DNA of 64,000 nt from Polynucleobacter sp. 78F-HAINBA (GCF_018882325.1 NZ_JACVOQ010000002.1:186001-250000); one strand, 5' to 3'; numbered from the stretch's first letter, positions 26,472-39,151 are shown. Notes: generated from the letters alone by a model not told the origin. A program made the numbers and translations.

Positions 26472-28919
26472 TTAGTTTGCCTTGAGCTTTCCATCCTTCA
26501 GTCTTGGCTCTACGAAATGACCCTTACGCGCGCGATTACCCGCAAACGATTTCAAGGTTTTCGCATCAAGGCTTAATTCTGTAGGCTTACCTGCTCGTCC
26601 GGCACCAGAATACGTAGCGCCATCAGGACCAACGGCAATTGCAGACGCCAACTTCTCTTTATCATCTAAGCCCATCAGAATGACGCCCTTACCGCCGGTA
26701 GGTAAGCGCTTGAGTTCATCCAGCGGGAATACCAATAACTTAGAGCTTTCTGATAAGCAGGCTACTTGCTTCATGCCAGCGGTCACTTTAGCCGCTCCAA
26801 GAGGCGCATCACCACCTGGGAACTTGCTATCGATACCAACGAAAGATTTACCAGCTTTGTTACGGGTAGTCATATCCGCAACGTTTGCAAGGAAGCCGTT
26901 ACCCGATCTAGTAGAAATGAGTACTAAATCATCTGGTTGGCCGGCATAGTAAGCCACCATTTGTGAACCAGCAGCTAAGTTCACAAAGCTAGTCAAAGGC
27001 GAACCATCCCCACGGGCACCAGGCAACTCACTAACCGGTACGGTATAGACGCGGCCATCACTGCCAAAACCTTGCATCACATCAACGGTCCGACACTCAA
27101 ATGTGCCATAAAGAGCGTCGCCTGCCTTAAAGCCAAACTGGGTTGCATCGTGCTCATGACCTTGGCGTACACGCACCCAGCCTTTTTGAGATACGATGAC
27201 CGTTACTGGCTCATCCAATACTTTAGTTTCAGCAACAGCACGCTTATCTTCCTGAATTAAGGTACGGCGATCATCACCAAAATCCTTCATATCGGATTCA
27301 ATTTCTTTGATGATGCGTTTACGGAGAACGGTATCGCTCTGTAATAAACCTTCAAGATCATCACGCTCAGACTTGAGTTCTTTCAACTCTTGTTCAATCT
27401 TGATACCCTCAAGGCGAGCCAACTGACGCAAACGGATATCCAAGATATCTTCTGCTTGGCGATCGCTAAGCTTGAATTCTTTAATCAGGTCAGCTTTAGG
27501 CTCATCGCTATTGCGAATGATCTTAATCACCTTATCAATGTTTAGAAGAACGATTAAGCGTCCTTCCAAAATATGCATACGGTCGTTTACCTTGCCTAAG
27601 CGGTGCTGAGTACGACGTGTAACAGTGCCAACCCGGAAGGAGATCCACTCGGAAATAATCTCTTTGAGACCTTTTTGACGTGGACGACCATCCGTACCAA
27701 TCATCACCAAATTCATTGGCGCATTGGACTCTAGTGAGGTGTGGGCGAGCAATAAGTTCGCAAACTCATTGACATCAATATTTTTGCTCTTAGGCTCAAA
27801 TACCAAGCGCACAGCCGCATCTTTGCTCGACTCATCACGGACACCGTCAAGCACATTCAAAATAGTCGATTTGAGATTGTTCTGCTCGGGGGTTAAGGTC
27901 TTCTTACCAACCTTGACCTTCGGATTGGTGATCTCTTCAATCTCTTGCAGTACGCGTTGTGATGAAGTGGATGGTGGCAACTCATTGACCACAATTTGCC
28001 ACTGTCCGCGAGCCAATTCCTCGACAGACCAACGGGCACGCACTTTAAGACTGCCGCGACCTGCTTCGTAAATCTGCGCAATCTCTGCTGGAGAAGAAAT
28101 AATTTGACCGCCACCTGGATAGTCAGGGCCAGGCATGATCTCTAACAACTCTGAAGTGCTCATTTTTGGAGACTTCATCAAAGCAATCGCTGCGCTAGCT
28201 ACTTCACGTAAGTTATGTGAAGGAATCTCCGTCGCCATACCCACCGCAATACCAGATGCGCCATTCAGAAGAACAAATGGCAAGCGTGCTGGCAACAACT
28301 TAGGCTCTTGGAAAGATCCGTCGTAGTTCGGCGCAAAATCTACCGTACCTTCATCAATTTCACTCAGCAAAAGACCAGCAATTTTGGTTAAACGCGCCTC
28401 GGTGTAACGCATGGCCGCTGCACCATCACCATCACGTGAGCCGAAGTTACCTTGACCATCAATCAATGGGTAACGTAATGAAAAGCTTTGGGCAAGACGT
28501 ACTAATGCGTCATAAGCAGATTGGTCGCCGTGCGGATGAAACTTACCCAGTACATCACCCACAACGCGAGCGCTCTTCACCGGCTTAGCATCAGCGCGCA
28601 AACCCATCTCACTCATCGAGAACAGAATACGGCGTTGAACCGGCTTTTGACCATCCGATACATCCGGCAAAGCTCGGCCTTTAACTACGCTAATTGCGTA
28701 ATCAAGATAAGCACGCTCTGCATAGACTGCCAGCGTTAGGCTGTCTTTGTCATCCTCATTGAGTTCAACAATTTTGGGATCATGCGGATCTTTAGGGCCA
28801 CCTGCTTGGACAGCAATGGGCTCATCCACTTCAACAATATTCATTTCAATGGGTTCACCAGCAAACAAATCTGCTTGATCGTCTGAACCACTACCGCCCG
28901 GAGTTTTTTTAATCGCCAT
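26472..28919 (-). CDS. parC: DNA topoisomerase IV subunit A
   Basis: An 815-residue type IIA topoisomerase A subunit that decatenates chromosomes. Catalytic tyrosine is Y172 in [11 protein letters not shown]. The quinolone region reads [11 protein letters not shown], with Q133 where E. coli ParC has S80. The C-terminal half has beta-pinwheel blades but not the GyrA box. An acidic 50-residue N-terminal extension precedes the core. It overlaps the parE stop by one base, so parE-parC is an operon ended by the hairpin at 26417. Confidence 0.95.
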   Translation of the reverse strand: MAIKKTPGGSGSDDQADLFAGEPIEMNIVEVDEPIAVQAGGPKDPHDPKIVELNEDDKDSLTLAVYAERAYLDYAISVVKGRALPDVSDGQKPVQRRILFSMSEMGLRADAKPVKSARVVGDVLGKFHPHGDQSAYDALVRLAQSFSLRYPLIDGQGNFGSRDGDGAAAMRYTEARLTKIAGLLLSEIDEGTVDFAPNYDGSFQEPKLLPARLPFVLLNGASGIAVGMATEIPSHNLREVASAAIALMKSPKMSTSELLEIMPGPDYPGGGQIISSPAEIAQIYEAGRGSLKVRARWSVEELARGQWQIVVNELPPSTSSQRVLQEIEEITNPKVKVGKKTLTPEQNNLKSTILNVLDGVRDESSKDAAVRLVFEPKSKNIDVNEFANLLLAHTSLESNAPMNLVMIGTDGRPRQKGLKEIISEWISFRVGTVTRRTQHRLGKVNDRMHILEGRLIVLLNIDKVIKIIRNSDEPKADLIKEFKLSDRQAEDILDIRLRQLARLEGIKIEQELKELKSERDDLEGLLQSDTVLRKRIIKEIESDMKDFGDDRRTLIQEDKRAVAETKVLDEPVTVIVSQKGWVRVRQGHEHDATQFGFKAGDALYGTFECRTVDVMQGFGSDGRVYTVPVSELPGARGDGSPLTSFVNLAAGSQMVAYYAGQPDDLVLISTRSGNGFLANVADMTTRNKAGKSFVGIDSKFPGGDAPLGAAKVTAGMKQVACLSESSKLLVFPLDELKRLPTGGKGVILMGLDDKEKLASAIAVGPDGATYSGAGRAGKPTELSLDAKTLKSFAGNRARKGHFVEPRLKDGKLKAN

Positions 28920-30907
28920 TAGATATCCGCCTCTACTTCGTTACCGCGCTCTTCTAACCAATCACGACGCGCCCCGGATTCGGATTTACCCATCAACATA
29001 TCCATTGTTTTAATCGTTTCATCTTCTGTCCAAGTACCCAAGGTCACCGGCAAGAGGCGACGCGTATCTGGATTCAAAGTGGTGTCCCACAATTGCTCAG
29101 CACTCATCTCGCCCAAGCCCTTAAATCGAGAAATTTGCCATGCAGTTTCCTTAACGCCATCTTTGCGCAATTTATCTTCAATTGCTTGGAGTTCATTTGC
29201 ATCCAGTGCGTAGATTTTTTGCGCTGGCTTTTTGCCACGTGCTGGCGCATCCACTCTAAACAATGGCGGTCTTGAAATATGAATGTGCCCTAATTCAATT
29301 AACTTAGGGAAATGCTTGTAGAACAAGGTTAGTAGCAATACTTGAATGTGTGCGCCATCAACGTCCGCATCAGACAAGATACATACTTTGCCGTAACGCA
29401 AGTTTGATAAATCAGGCGTGTCATTAGCACCATGCGGATCAACACCAATCGCAACTGCAATGTCATGAACTTCGTTATTCGCAAACAAGCGATCGCGCTC
29501 TGCTTCCCAGGTATTAAGAACCTTACCGCGCAAAGGCAGAATCGCTTGATATTCTTTATTACGACCCATCTTGGCTGAGCCGCCCGCTGAATCACCCTCC
29601 ACGAGGAAGATTTCATTCAGGCCAATATCTTCGCTCTCGCAATCGGTCAGCTTTCCAGGTAGCACCGCTACACCGGAAGATTTTTTCTTTTCGACTTTTT
29701 GGCCTGCACGGGTTCGTGCTTGAGCTTGCTTGATTACCAAGTCAGCTAATTTACGGCCGTAATCCACATGCTCGTTAAGCCAAAGCTCAAGAGCAGATTT
29801 AGCGTAACCAGAGACCAAGCGCACTGCGTCTCTGGAATTCAAGCGCTCTTTAATTTGACCTTGGAACTGTGGATCCAAAACCTTGGCAGACAAAATGAAG
29901 GAGGCGCGTGCAAACACGTCCTCGGGCATAAGCTTCACACCTTTAGGCTGTAGAGCATGCATCTCGATAAAACCTTTAACGGCATTAAAGAGACCTTCTC
30001 GTAATCCGCTCTCATGCGTTCCGCCTGCTGGAGTCGGAATCAAATTCACATAACTCTCACGCACCGGTGCGCCGTCTTCAGTCCAAGTAACAACCCATGC
30101 CGCGCCCTCGCCTTCAGCAAAGGAGTCGTCATCACCATTGCCTGTAGCGTATTGCTCACCTTCAAATGGAGGAATTACTTCTGCACCATGGCCCGCTTGA
30201 GCCATCGCTTCATTTAAATAGCCGCGCAATCCTTGGGCATATTGCCAAGTTTGACTCTCACCAGACTTCTCTTGAATCAGGGTGACTTTGACGCCTGGCA
30301 ATAGCACTGCCTTAGAGCGCAATAGACGAATGAGTTCTGGCATTGGGATCGCAGCACTATCAAAGTACTTGCCATCAGGCCATGCACGGACGCGCGTCCC
30401 GTGCGATTTATCTTCTTTACCAGCAGCGCTAGTTTTAAGCTTTTCGATAACCTTGCCATCAGCAAAAGTCAAAGTAGACACCTGGCCTTCACGCCATACA
30501 GTCACTTCTAGTCTCTTGGATAAGGCATTGGTTACCGAAACACCAACTCCGTGCAAACCACCGGAGAACGCATAAGCACCACCAGTACCTTTTTCGAACT
30601 TACCGCCAGCATGGAGCTGAGTAAAGACGATTTCTACAACGGGTAACTTCTCAGTCGGATGCATTCCAACCGGAATTCCACGACCGTCATCCTCAATGCT
30701 GACACTGCTATCGGTATGCAATGTCACGATGATTTGCTTACCAAACCCACCTAGAGCTTCGTCGGAAGCGTTATCAAGCACCTCTTGAATGATGTGCAAA
30801 GGGTTGTCGGTGCGGGTGTACATTCCCGGCCGCTGACGGACGGGTTCGAGTCCCTTTAGGACCTGAATCGATGATTCGCTGTATTCGGATGTTTTACGGG
30901 TAGCCAT
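28919..30907 (-). CDS. parE: DNA topoisomerase IV subunit B
   Basis: A 662-residue GHKL ATPase subunit. The Bergerat fold shows [11 protein letters not shown] and [13 protein letters not shown], and [15 protein letters not shown] is the ATP lid. The TOPRIM domain has EGDSAGG and [20 protein letters not shown] and the absence of the GyrB-specific insert support ParE. It precedes parC with a one-base overlap and diverges from the CoA-transferase gene over 78 bases. Confidence 0.95.
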   Translation of the reverse strand: MATRKTSEYSESSIQVLKGLEPVRQRPGMYTRTDNPLHIIQEVLDNASDEALGGFGKQIIVTLHTDSSVSIEDDGRGIPVGMHPTEKLPVVEIVFTQLHAGGKFEKGTGGAYAFSGGLHGVGVSVTNALSKRLEVTVWREGQVSTLTFADGKVIEKLKTSAAGKEDKSHGTRVRAWPDGKYFDSAAIPMPELIRLLRSKAVLLPGVKVTLIQEKSGESQTWQYAQGLRGYLNEAMAQAGHGAEVIPPFEGEQYATGNGDDDSFAEGEGAAWVVTWTEDGAPVRESYVNLIPTPAGGTHESGLREGLFNAVKGFIEMHALQPKGVKLMPEDVFARASFILSAKVLDPQFQGQIKERLNSRDAVRLVSGYAKSALELWLNEHVDYGRKLADLVIKQAQARTRAGQKVEKKKSSGVAVLPGKLTDCESEDIGLNEIFLVEGDSAGGSAKMGRNKEYQAILPLRGKVLNTWEAERDRLFANNEVHDIAVAIGVDPHGANDTPDLSNLRYGKVCILSDADVDGAHIQVLLLTLFYKHFPKLIELGHIHISRPPLFRVDAPARGKKPAQKIYALDANELQAIEDKLRKDGVKETAWQISRFKGLGEMSAEQLWDTTLNPDTRRLLPVTLGTWTEDETIKTMDMLMGKSESGARRDWLEERGNEVEADI

Positions 30908-30985
30908 GCGGGCAAATTGTAGTCATGTGCAAAGCAAAACCCGAATTTTCCTGAATTACCCCTCTATTCATGCCAAAATTAGCGG

Positions 30986-32206
30986 ATGGGAGCCTTAAGT
31001 CATATTCGCGTTTTAGACCTCAGCCGTGTGCTTGCCGGCCCGTGGTGCGCACAAAACCTCGCCGATCTCGGTGCAGACGTCATTAAAGTGGAGCGCCCAG
31101 GCGTTGGGGACGATACCCGCCATTGGGGCCCTCCCTTTGTGAAGGATGCTGAAGGCCATGACACCGCAGAAACAGCCTATTTCATCTGTATTAATCGCAA
31201 TAAACGCTCTATTACGGTCGATATCAGTAAGCCTGAGGGTCAAGAAATCATTCGCCAGCTCGCTAAAGAGTCTGATGTAGTCATCGAAAACTATAAGGTT
31301 GGCGATCTAGCCAAGTACGCCCTGGATTATGAAAGCCTCAAAAAGGTCAAATCTGACCTAATTTACTGCTCTATTACCGGTTTTGGTCAAAATGGCCCCT
31401 ATGCGCATCGCCCGGGTTACGACTTCATCATCCAGGGCATGGGTGGTTTTATGAGCGTGACCGGTGAGGCGGATGATTTTCCAGGAGCCAGCCCACAAAA
31501 AGCAGGCGTGGCAATAGCGGACATCTTTACCGGCATGTATGCCAGCACGGCCATCTTAGCGGCTGTAGTCCATCGCGATCAGACCGGCCAAGGCCAATAC
31601 ATCGATATGGCTCTCCTAGATACCCAAATTGCGGTCATGGCCAATGTTTCCAGCGCCTACTTGTGTTCCGATAAAGTCCCTCGTCGCTGGGGCAATGCCT
31701 CACCCATCATCGTCCCTTATCAAACCTTCCCAACCTCAGATGGCTGGATGATTGTGGCCGTCGGTAATGATGGCCAATTCAAGCACTTTGTTACTGCGGG
31801 TGGCGAGGCCCATTTGGCCGAGAACCCTCTCTATGTTAACAATCCTCTGCGAGTTGAGAATCGTAAGTCATTGATTTCATTACTAGAAGTGATGACTCGT
31901 CGTAAAACCAAGGCTGAATGGATCAGCCTTTTAGAGGCAGCAAACGTACCCTGTGGCCCCATCAATAACTTCGAGGAAGTGTTTGATAACGAGCAAGTTA
32001 AGGCTCGAGGGGTCCAAATTGACGTTCCGCACCCTACTGCCGGCAATATGAAACTCGTTGGCAGCCCAATGCGACTGTCTGAAACCCCAGTTGAGGTGCG
32101 CATGGCTCCCCCGACCCTGGGTCAGCATACGAATGAGATTTTGAAGGAGCGCCTAAGCCTAGACCCACAAGCTATCGCCGCTCTTCAAGAAAAAGGCATT
32201 ATTTAA
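30986..32206 (+). CDS. Class III CoA-transferase (CaiB/BaiF family)
   Basis: A 406-residue family III CoA-transferase. The opening IRVLDLSRVLAGPWCAQNLADLGADVIKVE is the family signature, and D179 in VAIADIFTG fits the catalytic aspartate that forms the acyl anhydride. It moves CoA between carboxylic acids. Donor and acceptor cannot be read from sequence; relatives act on succinyl-CoA with dicarboxylates, formyl/oxalate or carnitine. It is followed 4 bases later by an MFS transporter, suggesting uptake and activation of an organic acid. Confidence 0.88.
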   Translation: MGALSHIRVLDLSRVLAGPWCAQNLADLGADVIKVERPGVGDDTRHWGPPFVKDAEGHDTAETAYFICINRNKRSITVDISKPEGQEIIRQLAKESDVVIENYKVGDLAKYALDYESLKKVKSDLIYCSITGFGQNGPYAHRPGYDFIIQGMGGFMSVTGEADDFPGASPQKAGVAIADIFTGMYASTAILAAVVHRDQTGQGQYIDMALLDTQIAVMANVSSAYLCSDKVPRRWGNASPIIVPYQTFPTSDGWMIVAVGNDGQFKHFVTAGGEAHLAENPLYVNNPLRVENRKSLISLLEVMTRRKTKAEWISLLEAANVPCGPINNFEEVFDNEQVKARGVQIDVPHPTAGNMKLVGSPMRLSETPVEVRMAPPTLGQHTNEILKERLSLDPQAIAALQEKGII

Positions 32207-32210
32207 CCCA

Positions 32211-33443
32211 ATGTCATCGAGCCATACAAGCCAAAAGTTATCGCTTAAACAAGTGTTGATTTTTGGCGGGCTGATGGTGACCTTCTCCATGGGCATACGC
32301 CATGGTTTTGGCCTCTTCAACTTACCCATCACTTCAGCCAATGGCTGGGGTCGTGAAACTTTCGCTCTTACCATTGCCTTACAGAATTTAATTTGGGGTG
32401 CAGTTCAACCGATCACCGGAGCATTAGCTGATCGTTATGGCGCTCTCAAAATTATGGTGGCTGGTGGTGCGCTCTATGCGCTTGGTTTAGCCGGCATGGC
32501 AATCTCCACCGATGCTTTGAACTTTTCATTAGCTGGTGGATTGCTGATTGGTCTTGCACAAACTGCAACAACCTATAGCGTGGTCTACGGCATCTTAGGT
32601 CGTAATGTTGCTGCAGAAAAACGGGTGTGGGCAATGGGTATTGCAGCAGCCGCTGGATCGTTTGGGCAGTTCCTCATGATTCCGGTTGAGCAAGGACTAC
32701 TTAGTAGCTTTGGTGCTAACGATGCGCTACTCATGCTGGCACTGATGGCCAGCCTGATGATTCCGATTGCGTTTATGTTGCGTGAACCTAATTTAAACAA
32801 TTCGCAGCAAGCGAGTGATCAAACAATTAAACAAGCGCTAAAAGAAGCTGTTGGCAATCCTAGTTTTCGATTGCTCACTTTGGGTTATTTTGTGTGTGGA
32901 TTTCAGGTGGTGTTTATCGCAGTGCATTTGGCACCCTACCTCAAAGATCTATCTAAGATCTATCCCGATGTTGGTGCACCAGCAGTAGCAACAACTGCAC
33001 TGGCATTGATTGGCTTATTCAATATTTTTGGCACCTATAGCGCCGGAATACTAGGCCAACGCTTTCCTAAGCGCTACCTACTATCTGGCATCTATATCCT
33101 CAGATCTTTTGCCATTATGGCTTTTGTTTGGCTGCCACTCAGCCCAACCTCTACCTACATCTTTGCTGCCATCATGGGCTTCCTATGGCTATCCACCATC
33201 CCATTAACCAATGCGATCGTGGCGCAGATCTTTGGCGTTAAATACCTCACCATGCTTTCTGGCTTGGTATTTTTCTCGCATCAATTGGGCAGCTTCTGTG
33301 GCGCTTATTTTGGTGGCTACTTATTTGATCGCACTGGCTCCTATTTGATTGTCTGGAATATTGCGATTGCATTGGGCGTGTTTGCGTTCTTGGTCAACTT
33401 GCCTGTAAAAGAGCGTGCGATTCATCGTGCTGCGCTTGCTTAA
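32211..33443 (+). CDS. MFS transporter of the oxalate/formate-antiporter-like group
   Basis: A 410-residue major facilitator with about 12 membrane segments. The first half has GIRHGFGLFNLPITSANGWGRETFALTIALQNLIWGAVQPITGALADRYG, with the GxLADRYG motif between segments 2 and 3. It resembles monocarboxylate/oxalate-formate-type transporters of betaproteobacteria. It is coupled to the CoA-transferase, so it probably imports that enzyme's acid. Substrate unknown. Confidence 0.85.
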   Translation: MSSSHTSQKLSLKQVLIFGGLMVTFSMGIRHGFGLFNLPITSANGWGRETFALTIALQNLIWGAVQPITGALADRYGALKIMVAGGALYALGLAGMAISTDALNFSLAGGLLIGLAQTATTYSVVYGILGRNVAAEKRVWAMGIAAAAGSFGQFLMIPVEQGLLSSFGANDALLMLALMASLMIPIAFMLREPNLNNSQQASDQTIKQALKEAVGNPSFRLLTLGYFVCGFQVVFIAVHLAPYLKDLSKIYPDVGAPAVATTALALIGLFNIFGTYSAGILGQRFPKRYLLSGIYILRSFAIMAFVWLPLSPTSTYIFAAIMGFLWLSTIPLTNAIVAQIFGVKYLTMLSGLVFFSHQLGSFCGAYFGGYLFDRTGSYLIVWNIAIALGVFAFLVNLPVKERAIHRAALA

Positions 33444-33449
33444 GACGAT

Positions 33450-33590
33450 ATGCAAGCAAAACACCGTTTCACGCAATGGCTCCTATATCCACTTGCAATC
33501 ATTATTTTGGGAATGATTTTTTTAGCCTACTTTGCACCTGACATGATGGTTGCCATCACCAATTCAGTATGGGCGATGTGTGGCTGGTAA
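33450..33590 (+). CDS. Small membrane protein (46 residues)
   Basis: An ORF of 46 residues beginning 6 bases after the MFS stop: MQAKHRFTQW, then a membrane helix (YPLAIIILGMIFLAYFA), then a tail ending WAMCGW. A single membrane span after a charged start fits a genuine small protein and it is spaced like an operon member. No function recognised; it could be a subunit of, or accessory to, the transporter. The ending overlaps the first DnaA-box-like site by position only. Confidence 0.5.
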   Translation: MQAKHRFTQWLLYPLAIIILGMIFLAYFAPDMMVAITNSVWAMCGW

Positions 33591-33592
33591 TC

Positions 33593-33601
33593 AGTGGATA
33601 A
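33593..33601 (-). promoter_or_regulatory. DnaA-box-like site
   Basis: AGTGGATAA is the reverse complement of TTATCCACT, which differs from the perfect DnaA box TTATCCACA at the last base. It lies 3 bases after the small ORF and 140 bases from a perfect inverted pair. Confidence 0.35.
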
Positions 33602-33651
33602 TGTTTCACGCCCCAACATCTTTTTAAAAAAAAGTTTTTTATTTTTTAATT

Positions 33652-33726
33652 CTCGCCGTAGCACAATGGATAGTGCACATGCCTCCTAAGCGTGGGATAC
33701 AGGTTCGATTCCTGTCGGCGGGACCA
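33652..33726 (+). tRNA. tRNA-Arg (anticodon CCU)
   Basis: A 75-base cloverleaf. Acceptor CTCGCCG pairs with CGGCGGG (one T-G pair). The D stem is GCAC/GTGC, anticodon stem CATGC/GCGTG around loop CTCCTAA, giving anticodon CCT (reads AGG), and the T stem is ACAGG/CCTGT with TTCGATT. CCA is encoded at 33724-33726. A/T-rich DNA precedes it. Flanked by DnaA-box-like sites. Confidence 0.96.
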
Positions 33727-33741
33727 CTCCCAAATAAAAAC

Positions 33742-33764
33742 TTATCCACAGGGATTGTGGATAA
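33742..33764. promoter_or_regulatory. Inverted pair of perfect DnaA boxes
   Basis: TTATCCACA (33742-33750) and TGTGGATAA (33756-33764) are both perfect consensus DnaA boxes, facing each other across GGGAT. They lie in a 210-base gap between tRNA-Arg and the Nudix gene, followed by A/T-rich DNA. They could titrate or regulate DnaA, or simply be a palindrome used by another protein. Confidence 0.6.
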
Positions 33765-33870
33765 ATACCTAAAAGTTTTCGTAAGTCGCAGATTTGTATA
33801 GAGTGACCTAGCTTGCTTAAATTATGAGCATCCGCCTCTGACAAAAATATAAGTAAAGATCTGTTGACAA

Positions 33871-33898
33871 TTGAAATTTGTTTATAGATTTTTAGACT
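33871..33898 (+). promoter_or_regulatory. Promoter candidate for the Nudix gene
   Basis: TTGAAA (33871-33876) and TAGACT (33893-33898) are separated by 16 bases in A/T-rich DNA 39 bases before the Nudix ATG. A perfect TTGACA sits just upstream at 33864 but has no good -10 at normal spacing. Confidence 0.3.
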
Positions 33899-33936
33899 AC
33901 TTTTTTAGTTTTTTTAATTTCTCTTACACTTAGGGC

Positions 33937-34776
33937 ATGCACAAGCTCACCACCAGCACGATTGCCGCCCTTGAGGAGATGCTCCAAAATACGGCGAGGT
34001 CTGCCCCTCAGGATTTTTTACCTATCCATTTTCTGGGTGGCGCCTCCTCTGGGCAGGTCATTGGGCACCTCAATCCGGACTTCATCCCGTATTTGCAAGA
34101 ATCCTTGGCCAAAAACCCAATATCCCATGTAGAAATAGGTCACGATCGGCTGACTATTCGCCAAGCAAGACCTGTGGCACTCTCCGAGAGTCTGGCGAAA
34201 TTAGCCGATCGGATGCAGCAAGGCGGCTTTATTCCGGGCTGGCGACATGAGGATTTCGCTTGGATTGACCAAAATGGGCATGAATACTTCCGTTTAGAGC
34301 GCTCTGCCTTCCGTACTTTTGGCTTTCAGAGCATGGCAACCCACATTAATGGCTATACCAAGGCCGGCAATCTCTGGCTTGGACGTCGCAGTGAAACCAA
34401 GGCTACTGACCCAGGTCGACTAGATAACCTTGCTGCTGGCGGTATTGGGGCCGATGAAACCCCCTGGGTTAATGCCCGCCGAGAATTATGGGAAGAAGCT
34501 GGCGTTCCACCGCAGATTTCTGACCAAATTGAGCCAGTGGGTCGTATTCATATGCGCCGCCCCATTCCGGGGAGAGGTTTTCATGATGAACAGCTCTATA
34601 TTTATGACCTGGAATTAGCGGACAACTTTGCACCTACCAACCACGATGGTGAAGTCAGTGGTTTTATTGAAATCTCGATTTCAGAGGCTGCAGCGCGCAT
34701 TCTGGCCGATGAATTCACTAGCGATGCCGCTTTTGTGACGGCGGATTTCATTTTGCGGAATACCAAAGCTGGCTAG
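33937..34776 (+). CDS. Nudix hydrolase with DUF4743 (thiamine-diphosphate-damage type)
   Basis: A 279-residue protein. An N-terminal DUF4743-like region (about 20-120) precedes a Nudix domain whose box is complete: G168, E174, then REL-W-EE-A-G-V at 182-190. This two-part architecture is that of the eukaryote/bacterial family (yeast YJR142W, Tnr3 N-half) shown to hydrolyse oxidised or oxy forms of thiamine diphosphate. It ends about 80 bases before the TPP riboswitch of the thi operon, which supports the same link. Not under the riboswitch itself, as it lies upstream of it. Confidence 0.8.
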   Translation: MHKLTTSTIAALEEMLQNTARSAPQDFLPIHFLGGASSGQVIGHLNPDFIPYLQESLAKNPISHVEIGHDRLTIRQARPVALSESLAKLADRMQQGGFIPGWRHEDFAWIDQNGHEYFRLERSAFRTFGFQSMATHINGYTKAGNLWLGRRSETKATDPGRLDNLAAGGIGADETPWVNARRELWEEAGVPPQISDQIEPVGRIHMRRPIPGRGFHDEQLYIYDLELADNFAPTNHDGEVSGFIEISISEAAARILADEFTSDAAFVTADFILRNTKAG

Positions 34777-34856
34777 ATTTCACCACCCTAGACTGAAGCA
34801 CCCTTTGCAACTTGATTTTGGTCACCCAACTTGGTCTGAATTCGTGGTTAAATTAG

Positions 34857-36947
<2,091 letters not shown>

Positions 36948-38099
36948 GTGACTAAGGCATTCTCAAACGGCAAATATGCCATCGTTGGCGCCGGCCTTAT
37001 GGGTCGGTTGCTAGCGGTTGCGCTTGCTAAACGCGGTGCTCAAGTTGAGCTGTTTGAGAAAGGCGGCTCAGATGCCGCTAATGCGGCTGCACGTATTGCT
37101 GCTGCAATGCTTGCGCCACTAGCGGAATCTGCCATTACGGAAGATAACGTTGTGCGGATGGGTGTTCATAGCTTACCGCGTTGGAAGCAACTCATCGATG
37201 AACTAGCTAAGCCGGTTTACTTTCAACAAGATGGCACTTTGATCTTATGGCATCGTCAAGATGCCAGTGATGCAGAACGTTTTGCCTCCCATCTTGAAAG
37301 AAATTGCGATCGAAATCAGGCGCTTTCCAAACCAATTCATTTGGATACTCAATCTCTCGCGGAAATCGAGCCGGGGGTTGCTGATCGCTTTACCCAAGGT
37401 CTCTACCTTCCGAATGAAGGCCAACTAGATAACCGCCAGTTACTGGAAGCTTTGTTAGTTGAGCTCACTTTAATGAAGGTGCCTTGTCATTGGAATCAAT
37501 CAGTCGATCCTGAAGAGCTCCGTAGTAAATCGCATGGTTTTGATTGGGTGATTGATTGTCGTGGCTTGGGAGCAAAGGATTCTTGGAAACAGCTTGGTGA
37601 TACAGCTAAAGATTTACGTGGCGTGCGTGGTGAAGTCATTCGCTTGCATGCACCAGAGGTCAAACTGCGTCGCCCTACTCGCCTGATTCATCCACGCTAC
37701 CCAATTTATATCGCTCCAAAAGAAGATGATGTCTATGTTGTTGGTGCTACAGAAATTGAGTCTGAGGATTTATCTCCAATGAGCGTGCGCTCCGCCATGG
37801 AATTACTTAGTGCGGTTTATACCGTGCATAGTGGTTTTGCCGAAGCACGCATTTTAGAGATGGCTACACAATGCCGCCCAACACTCAAAGATAACTTGCC
37901 TGAGATTTCTGTTGATCAAAAATCCAACCAGGCCGACCTTATGATGATCAATGGCCTCTATCGCCATGGCTTCATGATCTCTCCAGCCATCTTAGATTGC
38001 GCATTAGAAGTGTTGAGCTCAGGATCTAGTTCGACCGCAACTGCATTGGGATTAGAGGTCACAGGTTCAACCCATCAGGAGCTCAGCGCATGCGCATAA
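36948..38099 (+). CDS. thiO: Glycine oxidase ThiO-type FAD protein
   Basis: A 383-residue DAAO-family flavoprotein. The FAD motif is VGAGLMGRLLAVALAKRG, with GATEIESEDLSPMSV and the C-terminal GLYRHGFMISPAI. ThiO oxidises glycine to iminoglycine for the thiazole ring. The start is GTG at 36948, directly after the thiC TAA. Its end overlaps thiS by 10 bases. The order thiC-O-S-G-E is the betaproteobacterial thiamine operon. Confidence 0.92.
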   Translation: MTKAFSNGKYAIVGAGLMGRLLAVALAKRGAQVELFEKGGSDAANAAARIAAAMLAPLAESAITEDNVVRMGVHSLPRWKQLIDELAKPVYFQQDGTLILWHRQDASDAERFASHLERNCDRNQALSKPIHLDTQSLAEIEPGVADRFTQGLYLPNEGQLDNRQLLEALLVELTLMKVPCHWNQSVDPEELRSKSHGFDWVIDCRGLGAKDSWKQLGDTAKDLRGVRGEVIRLHAPEVKLRRPTRLIHPRYPIYIAPKEDDVYVVGATEIESEDLSPMSVRSAMELLSAVYTVHSGFAEARILEMATQCRPTLKDNLPEISVDQKSNQADLMMINGLYRHGFMISPAILDCALEVLSSGSSSTATALGLEVTGSTHQELSACA

Positions 38100-38287
38100 T
38101 GGTCAACCAAGTTCCTCAAGAAGTTCCGGATAACAGCACGATTGATGATGTTCTTTTACTCATTGATGCAAAACCACCTTTTGCTGTTGCCATCAATTAT
38201 GAATTCGTTCCCAAGACCAGGCACGCGGAAGAAGTTTTGCGTGAAGGCGATGAAATGGAAGTCATTGCACCGGTTACTGGCGGCTAA
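38090..38287 (+). CDS. thiS: Sulfur carrier protein ThiS
   Basis: A 65-residue ubiquitin-like protein ending in the required GG (APVTGG). It is adenylated and thiocarboxylated at that end to bring sulfur to ThiG. The ATG lies within the last codons of thiO, so translation is coupled. ThiF is not present in this operon and must be supplied from elsewhere. Confidence 0.95.
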   Translation: MRIMVNQVPQEVPDNSTIDDVLLLIDAKPPFAVAINYEFVPKTRHAEEVLREGDEMEVIAPVTGG

Positions 38288-38332
38288 CTCATCTACGAAT
38301 TAATAAAATTAATACATAAGTAATCTATTTAC

Positions 38333-39151
38333 ATGACTGCCCCTTTACCAAATCCTTTAAATACTGCAGATCCCCTGGTTCTGTATGGTGAGACTTTTGC
38401 TAGCCGTTTGTTGCTAGGGACTTCGCGTTACCCTTCTCCACAAGTTTTGGAAAATGCTGTTAAGCAATCTAATCCTGGAATGATTACTGTTAGTTTGCGT
38501 AGGCAAGGAACCTCTACTACAGAGGCGCACTCTGGTTTTTGGGATCTACTCAAAAAAATGGCAGTACCGGTTTTACCGAATACCGCTGGCTGTCACAGCC
38601 CTAAAGAAGTCATTGCAACCGCGCAAATGGCGCGTGAGGTTTTTGAAACTAGCTGGATTAAGTTGGAGCTGATCGGCGATGACTACACTTTGCAACCTGA
38701 TACTTTACGTTTAGTTTCTACCGCAGAAACTTTAATTAAAGATGGTTTTAAGGTTCTTCCTTATTGCACAGAAGATCTTATCTTGTGCCAACGCTTAGTT
38801 GATGTGGGATGCCAAGCGGTAATGCCTTGGGCTGCACCGATTGGAACAGGCCAAGGCCCTTTAAATCCTTATGCATTAAAACTCTTGCGTGATCGCTTAA
38901 AGGTTCCGCTGTTGGTTGATGCTGGATTGGGCTTACCCTCCCATGCTTGCAGTGTGATGGAATGGGGTTTTGATGGTGTCCTACTGAATACTGCTGTTGC
39001 ATTAGCTGATGATCCAGTAGCGATGGCTAAGGCATTTGCAATGTCTGTAGATGCTGGTCGCACTGCCTACCTTTCTGGCGCCATGAAAGCCCAGCAATCT
39101 GCACAAGCTAGTACGCCATTGGTTGGCACGCCTTTTTGGCATCAAAGTTAA
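38333..39151 (+). CDS. thiG: Thiazole synthase ThiG
   Basis: A 272-residue TIM-barrel enzyme that joins iminoglycine, deoxyxylulose-phosphate and ThiS sulfur. Motifs: [44 protein letters not shown], the lysine of [13 protein letters not shown] (Schiff-base region), and [32 protein letters not shown]. Length is normal. It sits 45 bases after thiS and just before thiE. Confidence 0.96.
   Translation: MTAPLPNPLNTADPLVLYGETFASRLLLGTSRYPSPQVLENAVKQSNPGMITVSLRRQGTSTTEAHSGFWDLLKKMAVPVLPNTAGCHSPKEVIATAQMAREVFETSWIKLELIGDDYTLQPDTLRLVSTAETLIKDGFKVLPYCTEDLILCQRLVDVGCQAVMPWAAPIGTGQGPLNPYALKLLRDRLKVPLLVDAGLGLPSHACSVMEWGFDGVLLNTAVALADDPVAMAKAFAMSVDAGRTAYLSGAMKAQQSAQASTPLVGTPFWHQS

Noticed and set aside
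33593..33936. Chromosomal origin of replication
   Set aside because: Only two perfect DnaA boxes plus one near match and no dnaA, dnaN, gidA or parAB nearby; too few for oriC.
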